Shown: positions 7,602 to 16,423, numbered from the stretch's first letter. The stretch is DNA of 53,486 nt from Alphaproteobacteria bacterium (GCA_029289325.1 JARFTV010000017.1:1-53486), one strand, 5' to 3'. Translations and numbers: made by a program. Notes: generated by a model from the letters alone, not told the origin.

Positions 7602-9426
7602 GGTCGCCTCGCCCTATCTGGAACCGCTGCTGTCTCCGGCCGAATACAAGAGCCAGAGCCTGCTTGCCATCTTCTGGGCGGCGGCGGCGTTGTGGTTCTG
7701 GAGCTGGTGGCTGGATCCGTCCAACGTCGATGTCGGCGCCGGTTGGGTCGGCTGGTTCAAGTTCGCGGTGGTCTCGCTGCTGATCTGCTGGATCACCTTC
7801 CTTCAGGCCTTCTTCCTGTTCTTCAGTCTGCGCGCTGTCCGCCCGGCCGGTCCGGACCCGGCGCAGTCGCAGCTTCGGGTGGCCATGATCGTCACCAAGA
7901 CCCCCTCTGAACCGTTCGATGTCGTTCGGCGCACATTGGAGGCGATGCTTGCCCAGGACCTGCCGCACGACACCTGGCTTGCCGATGAGGATCCTTCGCC
8001 CGAGACCCGTGCCTGGTGCGATGCGCATGGGGTCTTCATTTCAACGCGCAAGGGAGTCGAGGCCTACCACCAGAAGACCTGGCCGCGCCGGACCCGGTGC
8101 AAGGAGGGCAACCTCGCCTACTTCTACGACAATTGGGGCTATTACCTGTATGACGTGGTCTGCCAGCTGGATGCCGATCATGTCCCGCAGCCGGGCTACC
8201 TGCGCGAGATGCTGCGGCCCTTTGCCGATCCGGAGGTGGGCTATGTCTCGGCCCCTTCGATCTGCTCGTCCAATGCGCCGCTGAATTGGGCCGCCCGAAC
8301 CCGGCTGCATACCGAGGGCGGGTTCCACGGGATCCTGCAGGCGGGTTACTCGAACGGTTTTGCGCCGATGTGCATCGGCTCGCATTATGCGGTCCGCACC
8401 CGCGCGCTTCAGTCCGTCGGCGGACTGGGGCCAGAGCTTGCCGAGGATCACTCGACCACGATGCTTCTGAACGCGGGTGGCTGGAAGGGCGTTCACGCGA
8501 TCGATGCGATTGCCATCGGTGACGGACCCACAACGGTCGCCGACATGATCACGCAAGAGTTCCAGTGGTCGCGCAGTCTGGTCACGCTCCTGTTGCAGCA
8601 TACTCCGCGCTACCTGCCGCATCTCCCGCCGCGCCTGCGGGCTCAGTTCCTGTTCTGCCAGCTTCTGTATCCACTGTTGGCGCTGACCTTCTTCGCAATG
8701 TACCTCTTGCCGGTCATCGCGGTGCTGTTCGACATCCGCTATTCGCTGGTCACCTATCCGGCCTACTTCACCCATGTCCTGCCCATGATCCTGGTCATGC
8801 TGGCCATCGCCTGGAGCTTCCACCGCATGGGACATTTCCGCCCGGTCGACGCCTCGGTGCTCAGCTGGGAGAGGATCCTGTTCCTGGGGCTGCAATGGCC
8901 CTGGGTCCTGTGGGGCTGCGTCATGGCGGTGCGGGATACGTTGACCGGCAAGTTCGTCGATTTCCGGATCACGCCCAAGGGCGAGGCCTCCCGCGGGCGT
9001 CTGCCGGGGCGTGTCCTTCTGGTTTACACGGCGCTGGCGCTGGGTTGCCTTCTGCCGGTCCTGTTCGGCCCGCCGCTGGTCGAGGCAAAGGGTTTCTACC
9101 TGTTGACGCTTCTGTCCGGCTCGCTTTACGCGAGCGTCGTGCTGGTGACGGTCTGGCATCACCTGTCCGAGAACGGCTGGTCCTATCTGGGCACCTGGCG
9201 GGACGCGGCGGTGCAACTGTCCTGCACGGCCCTTCTGATCGGAATGACCTGGAGCGGCTTTGCCACGCGATCGGCCGAGGGCGCCTACGGGCTGACCCAG
9301 GGGCTGGACGGCGTCAGGCTGGTCCAGACGCAGAACAGAGTAGCCGGGGCGGCCTCGGGACAGGCCGGTTTGACAGATTATCGGTTCACATTTGAATGGG
9401 TCCGACAGCCGTCGGACTTCAACTAA
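7591..9426 (+). CDS. Membrane GT2 polysaccharide synthase (cellulose-synthase-like)
   Basis: This 611-residue processive glycosyltransferase has two N-terminal membrane helices (about 22-40 and 57-80). The catalytic domain carries DED (132-134), the metal-binding DAD in QLDADHVPQPGYL (194-196), AEDHSTT (284-290) and QEFQWSRS (322-329, the QxxRW-like acceptor motif). Several further membrane helices follow (about 350-570). This is the layout of cellulose, mannan and mixed-linkage glucan synthases. No PilZ domain is present, so any control by cyclic di-GMP would need a partner. The start at 7591 has GGAG 6 bases upstream and lies inside the galE end. The polymer is not predictable from the sequence; neighbours suggest UDP-sugar donors and a GH26-like hydrolase. 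Confidence 0.85.
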   Translation: MRREVASPYLEPLLSPAEYKSQSLLAIFWAAAALWFWSWWLDPSNVDVGAGWVGWFKFAVVSLLICWITFLQAFFLFFSLRAVRPAGPDPAQSQLRVAMIVTKTPSEPFDVVRRTLEAMLAQDLPHDTWLADEDPSPETRAWCDAHGVFISTRKGVEAYHQKTWPRRTRCKEGNLAYFYDNWGYYLYDVVCQLDADHVPQPGYLREMLRPFADPEVGYVSAPSICSSNAPLNWAARTRLHTEGGFHGILQAGYSNGFAPMCIGSHYAVRTRALQSVGGLGPELAEDHSTTMLLNAGGWKGVHAIDAIAIGDGPTTVADMITQEFQWSRSLVTLLLQHTPRYLPHLPPRLRAQFLFCQLLYPLLALTFFAMYLLPVIAVLFDIRYSLVTYPAYFTHVLPMILVMLAIAWSFHRMGHFRPVDASVLSWERILFLGLQWPWVLWGCVMAVRDTLTGKFVDFRITPKGEASRGRLPGRVLLVYTALALGCLLPVLFGPPLVEAKGFYLLTLLSGSLYASVVLVTVWHHLSENGWSYLGTWRDAAVQLSCTALLIGMTWSGFATRSAEGAYGLTQGLDGVRLVQTQNRVAGAASGQAGLTDYRFTFEWVRQPSDFN

Positions 9427-9438
9427 GGAGGAATTGCG

Positions 9439-10329
9439 ATGCGTGGCGTTCAAAAGCTGGGACTGGGCTCGGCCCTTTGCCTGCTGCTCGCCCTGCCGGG
9501 CGGGGCTGCTCCGCCGGGAGACCTGCCGTTCGGGGCCTATGACCCCGAGGGGTACTTCAGTGACGACCCCGGCCTCGCCATCGAGCATGTCTTCATGCCT
9601 TGGGAGGACGTCAACCTCGGCAGCCTGCAGGACGCCGACCAATATGCCGTCGCCCGCAACCGCGCGCTGCTGATCACCATCGAACCCTGGACCTGGACCC
9701 GCAGCGAGCGCAACACGGCCAGATTCCTGCGCGAAGGCATCCGGGCAGGCTATTACGACGCCAACATGCGCAGCATCTGCTCTGTCGTGGCGACGCTGCA
9801 AAGTCCGGTCTCGATCCGCTGGGGTCACGAAATGGACTATGATGAGGGGAACTTCATCTGGGCCGGCTGGCAACCCGAGGATTTTGTCGAGGCCTACCGC
9901 CGCATGATCGACATCTGCCGGGATCAGGCGCCGAACATCAACGTGGTCTGGTCGCCCCTGGGACTCGAGAACGCGGCCGAATACTATCCGGGCGACGAAT
10001 ATGTCGACATTGTGGGCATGTCGATCTTTGGCTACGAGCCGTGGGAGGAGACGATCCTTGGCGGCGCCAAGACTTTCGAGGAATGGCTGAACGAACGTTA
10101 CGCCCGCCTGCAGGGCTTCGGAAAGCCGGTTCTCGTGGCCGAGGTCGGCTACTCCGGCAGCGAAGCCTATGTGACCACTTGGGAAAATCAGGTGCGGCAG
10201 TTGCGCCCCGACCTGCCGCTTCTGATCGGATCGGTCTACTTCAACCAGCCCGAGGTCTATCCCTGGCCCGACGGTTTCGGTCTTCCGGACTGGCGCGTCA
10301 CCAACCGGGTGTTGCCGGACAATTCCTGA
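9439..10329 (+). CDS. Exported GH26-like beta-glycanase
   Basis: This 296-residue protein has a signal peptide (LGLGSALCLLLALPGGAAPP) and a GH26-type barrel. The acid/base Glu131 sits in SIRWGHEMDYDEGNF and the probable nucleophile Glu235 in LVAEVGYSG. GH26 enzymes cleave beta-mannans or beta-1,3/1,4-glucans; here the enzyme probably trims or releases the polymer made by the GT2 synthase just upstream, as cellulases do in bacterial cellulose operons. It is preceded by a perfect AGGAGG ribosome site 7 bases before the ATG, stronger than others in the operon. It is short for GH26, with no carbohydrate-binding module. Confidence 0.8.
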   Translation: MRGVQKLGLGSALCLLLALPGGAAPPGDLPFGAYDPEGYFSDDPGLAIEHVFMPWEDVNLGSLQDADQYAVARNRALLITIEPWTWTRSERNTARFLREGIRAGYYDANMRSICSVVATLQSPVSIRWGHEMDYDEGNFIWAGWQPEDFVEAYRRMIDICRDQAPNINVVWSPLGLENAAEYYPGDEYVDIVGMSIFGYEPWEETILGGAKTFEEWLNERYARLQGFGKPVLVAEVGYSGSEAYVTTWENQVRQLRPDLPLLIGSVYFNQPEVYPWPDGFGLPDWRVTNRVLPDNS

Positions 10330-10424
10330 AATCGCCCTATTCACGGCGGAATTGGGCCTGAAAGGTCTGGTCTACTCGTGTCTGACGCATGGTCTCCGGA
10401 CCGTGCCCGGACGGGGGTTCACCT

Positions 10425-10694
10425 ATGCTCGGCAAGGCGTTTCGCAGCCTGCGGGTTGCTGCTGTGATGGCATTGTGCGCGGTGCCTGCGCTGGCGACCG
10501 ATGATCGCGGCCATCCGCGGGCGACGGCGAATGGCTTTGACTGGTTCGCCAACGCCCCCAAACCCCTGTCGCAGGCCGAGGCCGCGGCCCGCACCAAGGC
10601 AGCCATCCAGAAAGCCAACGGGATGGCCAAGGGGGCAAGCTGGGTCTGCTCTCCGGCAGGGTCAGGGCGGAAGGCCGCCTGTCACAAGGGCTGA
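10425..10694 (+). CDS. Small secreted protein, unknown function
   Basis: This 89-residue protein has a signal peptide (SLRVAAVMALCAVPALA) and a mature part of about 64 residues with two cysteines near its C-terminus (WVCSPAGSGRKAACHKG) that could form a disulfide. The ATG at 10425 has a GGGGG site 7 bases upstream; a start 12 codons earlier is less likely because it precedes the signal peptide with a Pro/Gly stretch. It lies 95 bases after the GH26 gene and may be in the same transcript. I do not recognise a family. Confidence 0.65.
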   Translation: MLGKAFRSLRVAAVMALCAVPALATDDRGHPRATANGFDWFANAPKPLSQAEAAARTKAAIQKANGMAKGASWVCSPAGSGRKAACHKG

Positions 10695-10712
10695 CCCGGA
10701 CAAAGGGCTGAT

Positions 10713-11546
10713 CTAGACCGGGATATTGTCGATCAGCCGCACCCCATCCAGCCACGCCGCCGCCAGCATCCGGCGCGGGCGGCGCGGGTCGTCGGACGGC
10801 ATCAGCGTCTCGGCATCGCGCAGTTCGATATACTCCACTCGTTCGAACCCGGCCTCGCGCATCGTCTCGGCCGCCTCGCGGATCGCCATGCGGTCGGCGT
10901 GTCCGGCCCGGATATCGTCGGCGGCGCGGGTGATGGCCGCGTAAAGCACCGGCGCCTTCGCCCGGCCTTCCGCGGTCAGCCGCAGGTTCCGGGAGCTCAT
11001 CGCCAACCCGTCCGTCTCGCGGATCGTCTCGCAGCCCACGACCTGCACCGGAATGTTCAGATCCCGCACCAGACGCAGGACGACCTGCAGCTGCTGCCAG
11101 TCCTTCTGGCCGAAATAGCCCCGGTCGGCGAGGGTCATGCCAAACAGCTTGGTCACGACGGTCGCCACGCCGTCGAAATGGCCGGGGCGCATGTGCCCCT
11201 CCAGCGGCTGGGCCACGCCCTGCATCGTGACATTGGTGATGAAACCGTCGGGGTAGACCTCTTCGACCGAGGGGGCGAAGATCGCGTCGACCGGAACGGT
11301 GGCCAGCAGCGCTGCGTCTGCTTCCTCGCTCCGGGGGTATTTCTTCAGATCATCCGGGTTGTTGAACTGCTTCGGGTTCACGAAGATCGTCGTGATCACC
11401 CGGTCGCATTCCTGACGCGCCCGGCGCGCAAGGGAGAGATGTCCCTCATGCAGCGCCCCCATGGTCGGGACGACCCCCACGGTTTCGCCCTTTGCCTTCC
11501 ACCCGCGCGCCACAGCCCGCAGGTCCGCCACAGTCCGCAGGATCAT
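10713..11546 (-). CDS. panC: Pantothenate synthetase
   Basis: This 277-residue protein is full length for PanC. It carries the nucleotide-binding [13 protein letters not shown] (residues 27-39), the FVNPKQF(N) segment (55-62), the HFDGV motif and the MSSRN loop. It joins pantoate and beta-alanine with ATP to form pantothenate, the precursor of coenzyme A. It overlaps panB upstream in an ATGA junction, forming the usual panB-panC pair. Confidence 0.95.
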   Translation of the reverse strand: MILRTVADLRAVARGWKAKGETVGVVPTMGALHEGHLSLARRARQECDRVITTIFVNPKQFNNPDDLKKYPRSEEADAALLATVPVDAIFAPSVEEVYPDGFITNVTMQGVAQPLEGHMRPGHFDGVATVVTKLFGMTLADRGYFGQKDWQQLQVVLRLVRDLNIPVQVVGCETIRETDGLAMSSRNLRLTAEGRAKAPVLYAAITRAADDIRAGHADRMAIREAAETMREAGFERVEYIELRDAETLMPSDDPRRPRRMLAAAWLDGVRLIDNIPV

Positions 11547-12373
11547 TTCTTCACCGGCACCGTATCCGCGAAGGAATGTTCCGCCGCAGGGAAGGTGCGG
11601 CTGCGCACCTCGGCGGCATAGGCGGCAATCGCCTCGTCGGCGGCGCGGCCCAGCTCGGCATAACGCTTGACGAATTTCGGACGGAAGTCGGTGAACAGGC
11701 CCAGCATGTCATCCACCACCAGCACCTGCCCGTCGCAGTCGACCCCCGCGCCGATGCCGATGGTCGGGATCGCCAGCTCGGCCGTGATCCGCCCGGCCAG
11801 GCCGGCCGGCACCTTCTCCAGCACGATCGAGAAGGCCCCGGCCGCTTCGGTCGCTTTCGCGTCGGCCATGACCTTCGCGGCCTCATCGTCGCGGCCCACG
11901 ACCTTGTAGCCACCCAGAGTGTTCACCGCCTGCGGGGTCAGCCCGACATGCGCCATCACCGGCACACCGCGCGCCGTCAGGAAGGCGATCGTCTCGGCCA
12001 TATGGACCCCACCCTCCAGCTTGACGGCCGGTGCGCCGGTCTCGGCCATCAGGCGGCTGGCGTTGCGGAACGCCTGCGCCGGGCTTTCCTCATAGCTGCC
12101 GAAGGGCATGTCGATCACCGGCATCGCGCGCTGGGCACCCCGGACCACGGCGCGGCCGTGCAGGATCATCATCTCCATCGTCACGCCCAGGGTGGAGGGC
12201 AGGCCGTGGATCACCATCCCCAGGCTGTCCCCCACCAGAACGACATCGCAATGGGCGTCGACAAGGCGGGCAACGGGAGTGGAATAGGCGGTCAGCACCA
12301 CCAGCGGCTCCCCACCCTTGCGAGCCCGGATATCGGGCGGCAGGACGGGCCGGACGGGGGAAGTCGCACTCAT
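11543..12373 (-). CDS. panB: Ketopantoate hydroxymethyltransferase
   Basis: This 276-residue TIM-barrel enzyme transfers a hydroxymethyl group from methylenetetrahydrofolate to alpha-ketoisovalerate, the first step of pantothenate synthesis. The metal and substrate motifs are LVGDSLGMV, the conserved VKLEGG, GHVGL-like AHVGLTPQ, and IGIGAG. The start at 12373 is chosen for GGAGG 5 bases upstream; in-frame ATGs 8 and 16 codons earlier would add residues beyond the usual family length. It faces a divergent cupin gene across a 163-base gap. Confidence 0.94.
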   Translation of the reverse strand: MSATSPVRPVLPPDIRARKGGEPLVVLTAYSTPVARLVDAHCDVVLVGDSLGMVIHGLPSTLGVTMEMMILHGRAVVRGAQRAMPVIDMPFGSYEESPAQAFRNASRLMAETGAPAVKLEGGVHMAETIAFLTARGVPVMAHVGLTPQAVNTLGGYKVVGRDDEAAKVMADAKATEAAGAFSIVLEKVPAGLAGRITAELAIPTIGIGAGVDCDGQVLVVDDMLGLFTDFRPKFVKRYAELGRAADEAIAAYAAEVRSRTFPAAEHSFADTVPVKK

Positions 12374-12536
12374 GGGGGCCTCCGAGGTGCGGTTCATATT
12401 CTGCCCGTCATATGGGCACAAGCGGACCTCCGCCGCAACATAATTGCGCCGCAGCGCAGCACCGCCATCGGTCGGGCCGGAGGCTTGACCTCCCCCCGCG
12501 GTCCGGCCTGAATGCCGCGGTCAAATGGAGAGAGCC

Positions 12537-12878
12537 ATGACCCTTATCCAGCGCGTCACCCGCATCGGCAGCACGCCCGAGACCGGAGGTCCGGCCCCTG
12601 ACCGGCTGATCTCCGGCAGCCCCGTGCATACCACCTGGAACCTTGAGGAAACCGACGGCCTCTACTGCGGCCTCTGGCAGTCGACGCCCGGCAAGTGGCG
12701 GGTCGTCTACAGCGAGTGGGAGTATTTCCACATCATCAGCGGCTACTCGATCCTGACCGGGGACGACGGGACAGTCACCCAGCTTCACCCGGGTGACAGC
12801 CTGATCATCCGCCCCGGCTTCGAGGGCACGTGGGAGGTCGTGGAGACCACCCTAAAGGATTACGTCATCAGAACCTGA
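12537..12878 (+). CDS. Cupin domain protein (cupin_3 / EutQ-like)
   Basis: This 113-residue single-domain protein has the beta-barrel pattern of the cupin_3 (DUF861) family: WQSTPGKWRVVY, then EYFHIISGYSILTGDDG, then LHPGDSLIIRPGFEGTWEV. Such proteins are small sugar- or amine-binding or isomerase-like enzymes with unknown substrates. The start has GGAG 6 bases upstream. Its last 11 bases overlap the end of the L,D-transpeptidase gene on the other strand. It is transcribed away from panB. Confidence 0.8.
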   Translation: MTLIQRVTRIGSTPETGGPAPDRLISGSPVHTTWNLEETDGLYCGLWQSTPGKWRVVYSEWEYFHIISGYSILTGDDGTVTQLHPGDSLIIRPGFEGTWEVVETTLKDYVIRT

Positions 12879-13764
12879 GGCTGTCCGAGGTCCCGGCAAA
12901 GACGGTCGGTTCGACCGGGGCCGGGCGCGGGCAGTCCTCGGGCTCGATCCCGCGCCGCTGGCAGGCGGCCAGACGCTTCGTCTCGGCCTTCTCGGCGGCT
13001 TCGCGATCCTTGGCTTCCTGCCGGGCGATCTGCTCGAGGTCGCGCTCTTTCTTCGCGATGTTCTCTGGCGTCGCGGGGACAAGCCGGCCGTAGGCATCGC
13101 TCATCTGCGGGCCTTCCAGCGCAAGGCTTTCCGCTTCGGTCCGCACCTTCACTCGGGTGCCGTTCGGAACCTTGTTGTACAGGTCGATGATGTCCTGGTT
13201 GAACAGCCGGATGCAGCCCGCGCTGGTCGCATAGCCGACCGAGGCCGAATCCGAGGTGCCGTGGATGCGGAACATCGTGTCCCGACCGCCGCGATAGAGG
13301 TACAGCGCCCGCGCGCCCAGCGGATTGGTCAGCCCGCCCGGCAGGCCGCCGGCATAGGCGGCGTAAAGGTCTGGACGCGTGCGCACCATGTTCGCGGTCG
13401 GGGTCCACGACGGCCATTCCGCCTTGCGCCCGATGACGCCGGTGCCCTTGAAGGACAGCCCCTCACGCCCGACGGCGATCGGATAGCGCGTCGCCGTCCC
13501 GCCGTCGCCGACGAGATAGAGCTTGCGCGCATAGATATCGACCACGATCGTTCCCGGCGCCTCGTCCCCGGTGTAGGCAACCTCCACGCGGCGGTTGCCA
13601 TCGTAGAGGTACTGCGCCGGGACCGGCTCGATGAAGTATTCGCCATCCTGGATGCCCTCATAGCCCGGCACCACCGGAGGTTCAGTCGGCGTCGGCGCGC
13701 CGGCACAGGCGGCCAGCAGCGGCAGGGCAAGGATCGCGAAGACGCGGGCAAGGGCGTGGGACAC
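12868..13764 (-). CDS. L,D-transpeptidase lipoprotein (YkuD domain)
   Basis: This 298-residue envelope protein has a lipoprotein signal with the lipobox LLAAC (Cys20). A YkuD domain spans about residues 70-207, with His168 in RIHGTSD and catalytic Cys184 in SAGCIRL. It makes 3-3 crosslinks in peptidoglycan or attaches proteins to it, at the periplasmic face. After the domain comes a charged helical tail (KKERDLEQIARQEAKDREAA) ending in a Pro-rich segment with two extra cysteines, which is unusual for the family. The start is GTG with AAGGA 7 bases upstream. Confidence 0.9.
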   Translation of the reverse strand: MSHALARVFAILALPLLAACAGAPTPTEPPVVPGYEGIQDGEYFIEPVPAQYLYDGNRRVEVAYTGDEAPGTIVVDIYARKLYLVGDGGTATRYPIAVGREGLSFKGTGVIGRKAEWPSWTPTANMVRTRPDLYAAYAGGLPGGLTNPLGARALYLYRGGRDTMFRIHGTSDSASVGYATSAGCIRLFNQDIIDLYNKVPNGTRVKVRTEAESLALEGPQMSDAYGRLVPATPENIAKKERDLEQIARQEAKDREAAEKAETKRLAACQRRGIEPEDCPRPAPVEPTVFAGTSDSLRF

Positions 13765-13904
13765 GGTTCAGTCCTTGATTGTGGCAGCTTTGACCCACCT
13801 TGCGCCACGGGCGCAGCCATCCGTCAACCCTGAATCCGTAGATTTTTCCGAATCTTCGCCGCCGCTTGCGGATTCTTCAGCCGAATCCGCGAGCGCGCAG
13901 TACC

Positions 13905-15119
13905 TCAGCCGATGACGTTGGTGTCGGGTCCGTAGGGATAGCCCGTGATGTTCTCGGCCCCGTCCTCGGTGATTACCAGGATGTCGTGCTCCCGGTAGCC
14001 ACCGGCTCCGTGCTGGCCGTGCGGGATGGTCAGCATCGGCTCCATGCTGATGACCATGCCGGGCTCCAGCACCGTGTCCACATCCTCGCGCAGTTCCAGC
14101 CCGGCCTCGCGGCCATAGTAATGCGACAGGACGCCGAAGCTGTGACCATAGCCAAAGGTCCGATATTGCAGCATGTCCCGCTCGGCCAGGAACTCGTTGA
14201 TCTGCGCCGTCACGCCCGAGCAGCTGGCACCGGGCTTCAGAAGGCTCATCCCGTATTCATGCGCGGCGACGTTCGTCTGCCAGACCTTCAGGCTGGCCGC
14301 GTCCACCTCGCCCACGAACATCGTCCGTTCTAGCGCGGTGTAATAGCCGCTGATCATCGGAAAGCAGTTCAGGGACAGGATATCCCCGCGCTGCAGCTTG
14401 CGGTTCGTCACCGGATTATGCGCGCCATCGGTGTTGAGACCCGACTGGAACCAGACCCAGGTGTCGCGATATTCGGCCTCGGGGAAGCGGCGGGCGATCT
14501 CGCGCTCCATCGCGTCACGGCCGGCCATCGTGACCTCCAGCTCGGTCGCACCGACCTTGACCGCGTCGCGGATCGCATGGCCGCCCACGTCGGCCACGTT
14601 CGCCCCGTGCCGGATCAGCGCGATCTCGGCCTCGGACTTGCGCATCCGCTGTTCCATCGTCGCGGCCGAGATATCGACGCCCCGCTTCGGCTTGAGAAAG
14701 CTGCCCAGCTTCTCGGCCTGCACCATCGTCAGGTGATCCGCCTCGCAGCCGATCACCTTGCCCTCGCCGGTGATGCCGGCCACCACGCGCCAGAAATTGT
14801 CGCGCTTCCAGTCGGTATAGGTGATGTTGTCCCCGATCGACCGCCGCCATGGCTGGCCCGCGTCGATCCCGGCGCTGACGGTGATGCAGTCGTTGCGCGT
14901 CACCACGCAGGCATAGGGCCGCCCGAAGCTGCAATAAAGAAAGCCGGAGTAATAGGCGACGTTGTGCATGGAGGTCAGGACCACAGCGTCCAGCCCATGC
15001 ATCTCCATGATGTCATGCAGCCCGGCCAGGCGGTCGTGATATTCCTCGTCGGCGAAAGGCAGCGCGTCCTTCCGGCCGCCGTTGTGGAAACGATACTGCT
15101 CGGGACGGATAAGTTCCAT
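13905..15119 (-). CDS. Creatinase (creatine amidinohydrolase)
   Basis: This 404-residue protein has the length and wording of creatinases of the M24 (pita-bread) fold: YCSFGRPYACVVT, GQPWRRSIGDNITYTDW, TWVWFQSGLNTDGAHNPVT, YRTFGYGHSFGVLSHYYGRE, VISMEPM and GAGGYREHDI. Creatinase splits creatine to sarcosine and urea without a metal, using a His and two Glu residues; those positions are kept (His in DGAHNP, Glu in SMEPM and YREHD). No creatininase or sarcosine oxidase is nearby, so the substrate could be another guanidino compound. The ATG 15119 is preceded by GGGG, which lies in a hairpin. It is divergent from the zinc-ribbon gene. Confidence 0.85.
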   Translation of the reverse strand: MELIRPEQYRFHNGGRKDALPFADEEYHDRLAGLHDIMEMHGLDAVVLTSMHNVAYYSGFLYCSFGRPYACVVTRNDCITVSAGIDAGQPWRRSIGDNITYTDWKRDNFWRVVAGITGEGKVIGCEADHLTMVQAEKLGSFLKPKRGVDISAATMEQRMRKSEAEIALIRHGANVADVGGHAIRDAVKVGATELEVTMAGRDAMEREIARRFPEAEYRDTWVWFQSGLNTDGAHNPVTNRKLQRGDILSLNCFPMISGYYTALERTMFVGEVDAASLKVWQTNVAAHEYGMSLLKPGASCSGVTAQINEFLAERDMLQYRTFGYGHSFGVLSHYYGREAGLELREDVDTVLEPGMVISMEPMLTIPHGQHGAGGYREHDILVITEDGAENITGYPYGPDTNVIG

Positions 15120-15125
15120 GTCAGA

Positions 15126-15171
15126 CCCCATTGAAACGGGGCCGCTGGACTGGGACCCCGAAAGGTCCCGG
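15126..15171 (-). promoter_or_regulatory. Two-hairpin leader of the creatinase gene
   Basis: Read on the minus strand, the first hairpin has arms GGGACC and GGTCCC (complement of 15164-15169 and 15152-15157), extended by a U-G pair and closed by a UUCG-type loop. The second has CCCC and GGGG (complement of 15138-15141 and 15126-15129) around an 8-base loop. The GGGG of the second is the only ribosome-binding sequence for the ATG at 15119, so folding would hide it. It could be a translational switch; the 230-base divergent region 15120-15349 otherwise shows nothing clear. Confidence 0.4.
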
Positions 15172-15349
15172 CGTACAGGACGGAAGCGGGATCTCCGCAA
15201 GCGTCGGGGCCCTGCCCCTGTGACGACGCCATCGCCACGGCTCGGACCTGTTCTGCGCCGTCGCGGCCCGTCGCGCAAGTGCGTTTCCGACCCTTGCGGG
15301 CCACGATTGCGACCCCATCTAACTGCCTGACACATCGAAGAGGTGAAAG

Positions 15350-15682
15350 ATGCGCTGCCCGGTTGACGGTGAGACCCTGGTGATGGCCGATCGGGGCGGG
15401 GTCGAGATCGATTACTGTCCCAAGTGCCGGGGCGTCTGGCTGGACCGGGGCGAGCTGGACAAGATCATCGACCGCTCGCTCGCCACTGCCCCTGCCGCCG
15501 CGCCGATGGCCCCACCACCTCCGCCGCAGCAGGCTGCCCCGGTCTACCAGCCCGAGCCGCGCTCGCCCCACTACCGTGAGGACGACCGCCGCCGCTACAA
15601 GGACGACGACGACGACCGCTACCGCCACGGCTACAAGAAGAAGCGGAAGGAGAGCTTCCTCTCCGACCTGTTCGACTTCTGA
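15350..15682 (+). CDS. zf-TFIIB-type zinc-ribbon protein
   Basis: This 110-residue protein has an N-terminal ribbon: MRCPVDGETL, then EIDYCPKCRGVWLDRGELD (residues 20-38), the signature of the bacterial zf-TFIIB family. The second ligand of the first knuckle is Asp rather than Cys (CPVD), as in many members. A Pro/Ala-rich linker follows, then a highly charged Asp/Arg/Lys tail (DDDDDRYRHGYKKKRKE) ending in FLSDLFDF. Function is unknown; nucleic acid or protein binding is likely. A GAGGTGAAAG site precedes the ATG. Confidence 0.8.
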   Translation: MRCPVDGETLVMADRGGVEIDYCPKCRGVWLDRGELDKIIDRSLATAPAAAPMAPPPPPQQAAPVYQPEPRSPHYREDDRRRYKDDDDDRYRHGYKKKRKESFLSDLFDF

Positions 15683-15757
15683 TCGGGGGGCGGACCGGGC
15701 CTGCAGGGGGGCAACTATCCCCTTCCCCCGCAGTGATCCTTGGTCTACCACTTCGCC

Positions 15758-16423
15758 ATGACCTGGACGATCCCCAACGCCCTGACGGTTCTTCGGCTGC
15801 TGGCCGCTCCCGGTGTGGCCGTGATGTTCCTGTATTTCCACCGCCCCTGGGCCGACTGGTTCGCGCTCGCCCTTTTCGTCGCGGCGGCGCTGACCGACTG
15901 GTTTGACGGCTACCTTGCCCGGCTCTGGAAACAGGAATCCAAGTTTGGCGCGCTGATGGACCCGATCGCCGACAAGGCGATGGTGGTGATCGCGATCATG
16001 GTCATCACTGGCTACAGCGGGATGAACCCCTGGCTGATCCTGCCCGCCACCATCATCCTGTTCCGGGAAGTCTTCGTCTCGGGCCTGCGGGAATACATGG
16101 GGGCGAAGTCGGGGCTGCTGAAGGTCACCAAGCTGGCCAAGTGGAAGACCACCGCCCAGATGGTGGCGATCGCGGTGCTGTTCCTGGGGACCGGGCTGGA
16201 CTATCTCAACGTCCTCGCGCTGGAGGGATTGACCCCCGAGCAGCATATGGAGGCCGTCGCGGCGGGCGAGGCCGAGGCGATCCGCACCTGCGGCAACCGG
16301 GACTGCGCCTCATATGCGAACCTGGCGGGGATCGGCCTTCTGTGGCTTGCGGCCGTGCTGACGGCCCTGACGGGGTGGGAGTATTTCACCAAGTCGCTGC
16401 CCTATCTGCGGGACGGGAAATGA
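15758..16423 (+). CDS. pgsA: CDP-diacylglycerol-glycerol-3-phosphate 3-phosphatidyltransferase
   Basis: This 221-residue membrane enzyme makes phosphatidylglycerol phosphate. The CDP-alcohol phosphotransferase signature is complete: DWFDGYLAR, then GALMDPIADK (about residues 43-71). It has about five membrane helices. Compared with usual PgsA (about 180-190 residues) it has an insertion near residues 150-185 (PEQHMEAVAAGEAEAIRTCG) before the last helix, with two cysteines. No strong ribosome site precedes the ATG; a TTG 6 codons earlier is an alternative. It overlaps moaD in an ATGA junction. Confidence 0.9.
   Translation: MTWTIPNALTVLRLLAAPGVAVMFLYFHRPWADWFALALFVAAALTDWFDGYLARLWKQESKFGALMDPIADKAMVVIAIMVITGYSGMNPWLILPATIILFREVFVSGLREYMGAKSGLLKVTKLAKWKTTAQMVAIAVLFLGTGLDYLNVLALEGLTPEQHMEAVAAGEAEAIRTCGNRDCASYANLAGIGLLWLAAVLTALTGWEYFTKSLPYLRDGK

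Noticed and set aside
8041-10344. 767-codon minus-strand frame across the GT2 and GH26 genes
   Set aside because: Composition is Arg/Gln/His-rich with no domain, and both genes on the plus strand have clear catalytic motifs.
15126-15171. Guanidine-II (mini-ykkC) riboswitch before creatinase
   Set aside because: The two hairpins lack the ACGR loops that define the class; kept only as an unassigned structured leader.
15734-15763. TGATCC upstream of pgsA as an RpoE promoter
   Set aside because: At the required distance the sequence is ATGAC, inside the pgsA start codon, not a -10 box.
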